In this document: positions 57,040-64,000 of the stretch, piece by piece
How positions within the stretch are numbered: position 1 is the stretch's first letter
Layout: each line of letters begins with the position of its first letter
Assembly (NCBI RefSeq): GCF_014839805.1
Contig: NC_051142.1
Coordinates: 682,001-746,000, forward strand
Reading direction: 5' to 3'
From: Manduca sexta
Lineage: Eukaryota > Arthropoda > Insecta > Lepidoptera > Sphingidae
Length of the DNA stretch: 64,000 nt
The notes under the pieces: model-generated
What the model saw: the letters and a program-made list of their open reading frames with translations, nothing else
Databases searched by the model: none
Told to the model about the DNA's origin: nothing
Translations under genes and position numbers: made by a program

Positions 57040-57183
57040 TCTGTTCTAATGGCGAATACGGCAGAGGCGCGGACGCGGGCGCGGGCGGCATTCCACGCGT
57101 GCCGCCGCTCGCGGTCGCCATTACGACGGCGACCGGTTCTACATCCTTCCACTTATCTTGTGTTTATTTATTTTAAACGTAAG
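57040..57183. promoter_or_regulatory. CpG-rich block, possible promoter or first exon
   Basis: A sharp CpG-rich peak, GGCGCGGACGCGGGCGCGGG and CCGCCGCTCGCGGTCGCC, stands in AT-rich DNA. On the plus strand it is followed by AAAC|GTAAGT (GT at 57179), a strong donor, which would suit a non-coding first exon. On the minus strand ATGGCGACCGCGAGCGGC opens an Ala/Pro-rich frame that soon becomes low-complexity. Strand and role are unresolved. Confidence 0.35.
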
Positions 57184-57360
57184 TTTTAAATGTCTGGCAA
57201 CCCCGTAAAAGGCGAGGATTCATACGGTTTCTTATAAGAATGCAGCTCGAGTTAAATTCTCTATGAGTAAAAATATACTACATTAAGAGCAATTAATTAT
57301 AAACGAAATGTAGACAGCCACCATATTTATGAATAATGTTAATCAGTAATTATGAATAAT

Positions 57361-58878
57361 TGTATACATTAAGACTCAAGAGAGAGCAGCAGTACTTTGT
57401 AAAATAAACCAAGTTTATCAATACCATCTTATTGGCTACAGAGAACAGACGTTTAATTTAAAACAATGTAAGATCTAACAATAAGCTAAGCTGCTTTCAC
57501 TAGACGATAAATCAGTCCATTAAATATGGTCTTTATTTACGCTACATTAAACCAACTGAGGTTATAAACACGCTACACTCAATTGCAACAACTTCCTGTT
57601 GTTAATCTTATTTGGAAGATTAATTATGCATTCTTCCCTCTTTACCTATGCTATAAATATTTTTTTCTCATTATGTAGTTCGACAAGTAAAGCGTTTCCT
57701 ACATTTGGTGACACAATAAAAGCTTCTATGCATGTAAAAAATAAGGCACGCCGTGCAAGTGAATATAAAATGCATGGAATAAACTATTATTGCGAATAAC
57801 AAAGTAATTTTAAAATGTATTTAGTTTTATTAAGTTTCAATTGTCAAAAGATGGAATACAAGGGTGAAATGACTCTAGGCTGTTATTCCCTGCACCATAG
57901 CGCCGCTTTAACACGGTCTTACCCTAGTGAAGATTCTTCAAATCTCATAATTAAATGATTTACGACGTACAGGAACGTTCATCTCAAAATACATATTGAG
58001 CAAATATTTAACTTATATTTAGGACATTTTAGTTATTACAACTTTATTTGAAAAGATTAAAAGTTCATCTATACAATCAAAGTGCAGTTCCACCGCAGTT
58101 AAAATCAAAGCAGGCTTATGTGGACATTGGAAAATCCCGCAGTAGCTCGTATTATCATACCATAGACAGTGTTGAGCATAGATATTTACAATTTAATATT
58201 CTCAAGCAATAACGCTCAATGGTCAACCATCAACAATGGTTGGTGACGGACTGATGATAAATTATTCAAACCGCGACGATTTCTCAACGAATTCCTGAAC
58301 GCAGCTGCAACCGTCATCCTTGATTGGTCGCGACTAGCGTTCGATTTTTAAATCGTAACCGTCTTTTTGTCGTAATTGACTGGAAAGGTCCATGCACTTT
58401 GATCGCTTTCGTATTTAGGTTTTATGATTGACGACAAAAATCTTGCGGCAATGTGAGACTCATAAATCTTATTTGTCACCTTAATTTGGGCTCTGAAACA
58501 TTAATGAATATAAAATTAAAATTGATTGCACTTGCCGGTGAAAATTTGTATGGGCTTACTATTAGGGTGTCATCGGGACCGCAAATTGCACTCACGGCGG
58601 TTGTAACTGTAATGATCTCTAAAATGCCAAACTAATGCGATTACGGTATGCAATCACTACTTATTAAAATCCACTCAACTTGTGCCTGTTCAACTTATTA
58701 TTTAGACATAACAATAAAATGGCGCTGAGTACCACGGTACAATTGTTGGCAGTAGTAAACATGCAAACACGGATGTAAATCGACGCCAAACGACACTGAC
58801 ACGGCGTTTATGAAATATGACCACAAACGTGGACCAACCAATCACTTATTTGATTACAAACGTCTTTCCTTGTATATA
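57361..58878. repeat. Right arm of the 1.5-kb inverted duplication
   Basis: This is the reverse complement of 1-1531 with minor substitutions and indels. For example TGTATACATTAAGACTCAAG here faces TTAAATGTATACA at the gap edge. Sequence on either side (below 57361 and above 58878) is unique within the window. Frames of 60-66 codons in it are not convincing. Confidence 0.93.
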
Positions 58879-60784
58879 AACGTTTTTAGTCACAGTTGTT
58901 TGTAATATTGCAAGTATTTCGTAATTGAAAAATTGCAGCAAATTGTCACGCTGCAGTTCAGTAGATATTGTTTGCGAAGCGATTGTCTATAAATTTGTAT
59001 CGCGGAAAAATTGAAGAGTCATTCTGCTTTATCTCAACGTCTTTTTTTAGATCTACAGAGGCAGAAACTATCGATAAATGTTAACTCATCGTGGCTCAAA
59101 GGGGATCAAAAACCTATACTATTACAATAGGAAATTAAATCGTGTATTTAATACGAGATCGTGATGTCGTAGCGAATTAAAAATATATTATGAAGTTTCT
59201 ATAAAAATATAAATATTTGTGTACTTTTTAAAAGATTAAGCTCTGCGCTTTAGGAGCATGTCAAATATGTTATTTTAGAAAAACTGGTCTATCATTTTTG
59301 ATCGGATTGTATACTATGTAATAAATATAACCCAAATAATATTTAAACGTCGTAAAAGAGCTTCCATAAATAAATACACTTTTAATATACAAATGTTTAC
59401 CATAAGAAGGCACACAAGCAAAGTACCCTTTGCTTAAAAATGGCAGCCATATTGGATCACAATGGAATATAAAAAGTTACCAGACCATTTATTTACCCGG
59501 AATGGAACCGTATTTGCAAATGTAGGACTCGTTTAAAAGCATTATAAGGACGACTCGATGCAAGATCGTAACAATATTAAATGAGCAAAACATCAAGGCT
59601 ATCTTGGGGTCGCATCAGACACGATCGTGAACTGCGTTTCCTGAATATCATAATATAAAACGTAATACTAAACTGTTTGGATACTTTCCTTGGCCTTTTA
59701 CGTTTTGGAAAGATGCTACACTCAGCCACAAAAGTAGCTGAACAATAAAACTTCATATAGCCGGTTTACGTTAAGTTTAATTGAATATTTTTTTCTTTGT
59801 CTGAAGTAAAATCTTTCTATTTTATTCTAGGGAAGAAAAAAACATGGTAATAATACATTAAATTTTTACGATTCGCTCTATAAACACATATTTTATTCTT
59901 GAACAAAGTTCAATAAAATATAACTAAAAAATGTATAGTTTCAAATTATTACTACAAATCACTCACATGAAGCAAATAATAATACAAACAAAATAGGCAA
60001 AAGCATATTTTAAATGCATCATATAAAACTAACGCGATACGAAACATTTTACACATTGCGTACACAATTGTTCGCGATATTGAATAAATCAGTGCAATTT
60101 GCTTCACGATAACCAACGCAGTATGACGCACTTTGTTACCTATTTGCCCGCTAATTCTTCGTGTACTATGATTTTTCAATTACAGTCTATGGAAAATATG
60201 CAAATGGCACTATGACCGCTGTCGTAGTTCTTAGAATTCTTGGTATGGACAAAAAATCTTGTATGTAAGGTCTCTTTATAAAGAAGCTTATGTATTCTGC
60301 TATAACTACCTATATTATTTTATATTTTTTTTACAAATGAACAAATCGGTCTTTTGATGTAAATTTTTCAATATCGGAATCAAAAATAGCGGCGCGTTTA
60401 GAAAGTGTTTAATTTTCTCCTCTGATAATGTCTATAAATACTTACCTATTATATAATTTGGGTTCTCAAGAAAGGAGAAGCACTATTTTTCCACTTTTAA
60501 TAACAATTCCGTTTAACATCTAAAAAGGTCGAATTTTTTTTAAAACCACGCCTTTATGTTCGAAAATTATGCACATTCAACAACATTTCGGTTAAGTGGA
60601 TAATTATCATTGAACGCGTAACACCGAGATTTTATCAAATACGACGACTTGTTCCACTCACTTATAATTTTGCATAAAAACCATCAAAAAGTCTTATCTT
60701 AAATAAAAAAAAAAAAACAAGAAAATTATATTTAAATTTTTTTTTCCTCAACATTATTTAGAAGGTAGGTACTCAGAATTTTGA
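58879..60784. other. No supported gene
   Basis: AT-rich, with scattered short frames only. If the left contig is an allele of this region, its missing upstream sequence should match here. Confidence 0.45.
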
Positions 60785-61283
60785 CGGCCAGCTATTACAA
60801 TCCGAAATGATAATTGACAAATCTTTTTAAAATATCAAAAAATATATTCTCACATATTTCACTGGTTGAGTATTAAATTGTGATCCAGTTCCAAATCATT
60901 CAGAATCATAGAAATGTACCTTTACGCAGTTGTGGGTGAGTTTTTTGTGTGGCAGATCAGTCACGTCTGCCGCGGACCGCAATACCGCCAGACCATGACC
61001 GAATAGCGGTAACGCACTCAGAAATGCGGCTTAAGATGAACATGTTTACAAATAAACAGATTTTATTCCATAATACCGCAAAACACCTTTGGTTTATATC
61101 TTGATTTAGGCAAACGTAACGGATTTGTCACACAAAAAACTCATCCACAAATGCGTGAAGGTACTTCTATGATTCTGATTGATTGGATCACAATTTAATG
61201 CTCAATCAGTGAAACATGTGAGAATATTTTTTTTTTTGTTATATTGAAAAGATGTCATTTCGGATCGTAAATGTTGGTCGTTA
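60785..61283. mobile_element. Fold-back element with long TIRs
   Basis: Arms of about 150-165 bp (60785-60951 and 61128-61283) are inverted repeats. The left has TCCGAAATGATAATTGACAA, ATATTCTCACATATTTCACT, ATTAAATTGTGATCCA and GGTGAGTTTTTTGTGTG, and the right has each in reverse with moderate divergence. The spacer of about 175 bp is unique and relatively GC-rich (CGTCTGCCGCGGACCGC). Short frames in it are not genes. No target duplication is clear. Confidence 0.85.
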
Positions 61284-61735
61284 ATTAATGCCATTGAATA
61301 AACATATTCAACTAGTCTTAGATAGAAAACGAAGTTTAAATTAAGTGAAACGTCTAAATAAGGAACATGATCTTCTGACACTACGGAGAGACCCGACTGC
61401 TCACAAACAACACGAAAACTTGCACTCGTCTCAAATCTCATAATACCTGATTGCATTAGCAACAATATACTTTAAACCAAAACCACTTGTACAATGTTGC
61501 TTGCGGTAGAAATAGGCATTGCGATACATCAATCAGTCAACCTCTTTCGTATCTAGACTTTAAACTATATTTTTTTCCTTTGTTGTAAGAATTAGATACT
61601 TAGCAATAAATTCCAATCTAGTCTATAAGACTAATAAGTAATGCAATTCTAACCTAATTTCATAGTTTTTATGACTACAACTAAGAATAATATTCTATTA
61701 TCTTAGAGACTTGATATGAAAACCACCTAAATCTG
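61284..61735. other. No supported gene
   Basis: AT-rich flank of the fold-back element. Confidence 0.45.
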
Positions 61736-61762
61736 TTTTTTTTTTTTTTTTTTTTTTTTTTT
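61736..61762. repeat. Homopolymer of 27 T
   Basis: An uninterrupted T run is followed by ATTATTCTG. It could be the poly-A tail of a minus-strand retroposon, but no recognisable body follows. Confidence 0.97.
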
Positions 61763-63548
61763 ATTATTCTGAACAACAAACAGTTACACAACACATCTTA
61801 TATATAAAATGTAAATTAAATAGTCTAACTTATTGTTTAACCAACACCGTTGTCCCCAGATTAACTAATTATAATGATAATTTGTACCTACACCGCGAAT
61901 TTTGTAATATTAGGACAAATAAACTAAAACTGCAGAACAGAAATTATACATAAAAGCTAAAACAGATAAAAATAACAGATCAGAAAAATAACAGATCAGA
62001 AGAACATAACTTCCTCTTAACGCTTTCTATAAGTCAACAGAATGTTGATTCGGAACACTGTGTCGTTTCGATTCATACTTTCGATTTTCACGTTTGAAAA
62101 GGTAAACGCTTTGATAGTATAATAACGCAATTTCCGTAATAGTTCCAATTTTAATGCTGTTACAACCTATTATTAGGTGCATTTCTATTGATAGTACTAT
62201 CTGAGATTAACCTTTGTATAATATAATTTGTAGATGTTAGCACTTAGGCAATTTCACTGATTACACGAAAGGCAAAAGTAAAACTTGCGTCACGACAGTT
62301 TTCTATAAAATATTGCGATCATTCCCGTTTATTCGCGCTGCAGACAAGAAATATTAATTACTTCTTTGATTTTCCATAAAATATTCGTATAACACATGTA
62401 TACTATAATAACTAGAAAAAATATGATGAATAAAACTGATCATTAAAATTCCAGACAATATGGCAAAGGAATTCACAAACAGCCACAAAAAACACCTACA
62501 CAAAAAGTTCGGTCATCTAAAGAATGCAGTCAATATAAGTTATAGAGAATTCAAAAAGAGAATCACATATCCTGTTTTGACTTCATAAAGAGTAAAAACA
62601 TCACCAGAATCGGGTTAAAAGGATGTTTTGAAATACATTGCGGCATTTTTTATTTGACAAGTGTTGATATTTTAAATGGCTGTTTTGCGTCAGAGGTGTT
62701 TGTGTTCTATTAATTCTCCTTAACATTTTGTGTATCTATTTCTGGATCATTATAGCGCTATATAACTAAAAATATCGTTCGTTTCTTTTAATAATAGCGT
62801 TACTTAGTAATTATTTTATATTTGTAGGAGCGGGAAATCATTAGGCCCACGCTACTAAATAAAATATTAATATTTCATGTTGCTTGTTGACGTTCAAGAA
62901 AGCAGAGAATAAATCATACCTGTCATTATTAAAAATATATATTAAACTCATTGGCCTATCTTATTTATAAATAAATTCACTGGCCCAATTAGGATTTATG
63001 CAACAACTTAATATTCTACAAATTAATTAAAACATAGATTATTCAAATTTATTTTGATCAATCCCAAGCCCAATTAACTACACTTATCCTAACTAAACTT
63101 TAAAACGCAGATGGCACAAAAACCAGCACAGCAACAAACAGAATAGTTATTTGTCGTAAATTCCAATAATAATTGCCCTCAATTTGTGTAATGCGTTGCT
63201 TTTGCACGATACTGAACATTATACCTGCTGTACGCGCACTTATCTAGGTCAATGCTTAGCCGAAAAGGTAAAAGGTTGGTTGGCCGGTTGATAATATTCC
63301 ACCTTGTACATTTTAAATTAAATTCTTTGAATTTTATGGCTAGTAAACATAAATATTAAATGTTTTAATAATTATATAAATATTTGTAATAAATACAAGT
63401 TAGATTTGTTTTCTTGAATTTCAAAATGCAACATGAAATATTAATAATTTAGTAGCGTGCGCCTAATGATTTCCCGCTCGCACAAATATAAAATAAATAT
63501 TAAGAAACGCTATTATTAAAAAAAATGTACGATATATTTTAAGTTATA
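61763..63548. other. No supported gene
   Basis: AT-rich, with a local duplication of AAAATAACAGATCAGA at 61969-61999. TAGGAGCGGGAAATCATTAGG (62826) and its reverse-oriented counterpart CCTAATGATTTCCCGCTCG (63462) form a short inverted pair about 620 bp apart. Confidence 0.45.
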
Positions 63549-63558
63549 TAACGCTATA

Positions 63559-63876
63559 TAATAATAATAATATCAGCCCTGTATTATATACTTGCCCACT
63601 GCTGAGCACGGGCCTCCTCTACTACTGAGAGGGATTAGGCCACCGCGCTGGCCTAGTGCGGATTGGTAGACTTCACACACCTTCGAAATTCCTATAGAGA
63701 ACTTCTCAGATGTGCAGGTTTCCTCACGATGTTTTCCTTCACCGTTAAAGCGAACGATTAATTCTCAAAGATTACACACATGATTTTAGAAAAGTCAGAG
63801 GTGTGTGCCCTTCGGATTTGAACCTGCGGAAATTCGTCTTGGCAGTCCGTTCTACACCCAACTAGACTATCGCCGC
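63559..63876 (-). mobile_element. Young SINE with 10-bp target duplication
   Basis: This is the minus-strand copy of the 38961 family: (TAA)n tail, ATCAGCCCTGTATTATATAC, CCTCCTCTACTACTGAGAG, GGTTTCCTCACGATGTTTTC, GGATTTGAACCTGCGG and CTAGACTATCGCCGC. TAACGCTATA flanks both ends (63549-63558 and 63877-63886). It is non-coding. Confidence 0.93.
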
Positions 63877-63944
63877 TAACGCTATAATGATTAAAAAATA
63901 GGTGTATCAAATATGAAGAAGAAATAATTGATCACTAATGATAT

Positions 63945-64000
63945 ATTTTTATAAATAAAACTATTTATTATATATTATTCTTCGTCCTCCCCGTGACCAT
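63945..64000 (+). mobile_element. Fold-back family fragment cut by window end (copy G)
   Basis: TTCGTCCTCCCCGTGACCAT matches the loop-side start of the right arm of copies B and C. The diagnostic CGAAACGTCGGG would lie just beyond the window. Confidence 0.5.

Noticed and set aside
56921..57121. Ala/Pro-rich minus-strand frame as a protein gene
   Set aside because: The composition follows from the CpG-rich DNA and the frame degenerates into AT-rich low complexity with no donor. I kept it only as part of the CpG block.
61736..61762. Poly-T run as a full retroposon
   Set aside because: No recognisable body or target duplication accompanies it, so it is listed only as a homopolymer.
1..64000. 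Integrated virus or intact retrotransposon proteins
   Set aside because: No reverse transcriptase, integrase, capsid, helicase or transposase motif was seen on either strand. Only short non-coding tails and non-autonomous elements are present.

Overview
This window reads as lepidopteran (moth or butterfly) nuclear DNA. It is AT-rich throughout and packed with dispersed repeats typical of that order: non-autonomous Helitrons ending in a GC-rich hairpin plus CTAG, tRNA-derived SINEs, 5'-truncated LINE tails, small terminal-inverted-repeat elements, and fold-back elements. No bacterial gene structure, CRISPR array, intact transposase or intact reverse transcriptase is visible, and almost every open frame is short and looks like chance.

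Protein-coding signal is sparse. The best gene evidence is a CpG-rich block at 28.5-29.05 kb on the plus strand. It ends in a short coding start (ATG at 28933) that runs 38 codons into a consensus splice donor at 29048. About 400 bp downstream, on the opposite strand, lies a weaker candidate for a terminal coding exon (29716 down to 29434). It has an acceptor-like boundary, a stop and a close AATAAA. I recognise neither gene. The rest is most simply intron or intergenic DNA around genes with very large introns. Further CpG-rich or motif-rich blocks at 7.25-7.38, 33.2-33.4, 35.4-35.65, 55.3-55.4 and 57.0-57.18 kb are candidate promoters, enhancers or unplaced exons.

Layout. 0-1.5 kb: a segment that recurs inverted at 57.36-58.88 kb and stops exactly at a 500-N gap (1532-2031). 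2.7-13.8 kb: fold-back elements, SINEs, a perfect palindrome, a 76-bp duplication and a GGGAC-rich TIR element. 14-20 kb: a hAT-like MITE, a Helitron carrying six 123-bp tandem units (minus strand), SINEs and a 67-bp LINE insertion. 20-28.5 kb: mostly unique AT-rich DNA, with MITE, fold-back, Helitron and LINE remnants. 28.5-29.7 kb: the gene-like block. 30-36 kb: the longest repeat-poor stretch. 36-54.5 kb: MITEs, Helitron remnants (one split by a young SINE), LINE tails, an intact small Helitron and a second 123-bp-repeat Helitron on the plus strand. 55-57.2 kb: candidate regulatory blocks. 57.4-58.9 kb: right arm of the inverted duplication. 60.8-61.3 kb: a long-TIR fold-back. 63.55-63.88 kb: a SINE with a 10-bp target duplication.

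The most notable items are the 1.5-kb inverted duplication abutting the gap (haplotig or real inversion-duplication), the paired tandem-repeat Helitrons with different unit counts, a fold-back retroposon-like family whose best copy has a 14-bp target duplication, and the unidentified promoter and first exon near 29 kb. Family names come from recognising conserved sequence and structure, not from a database search.
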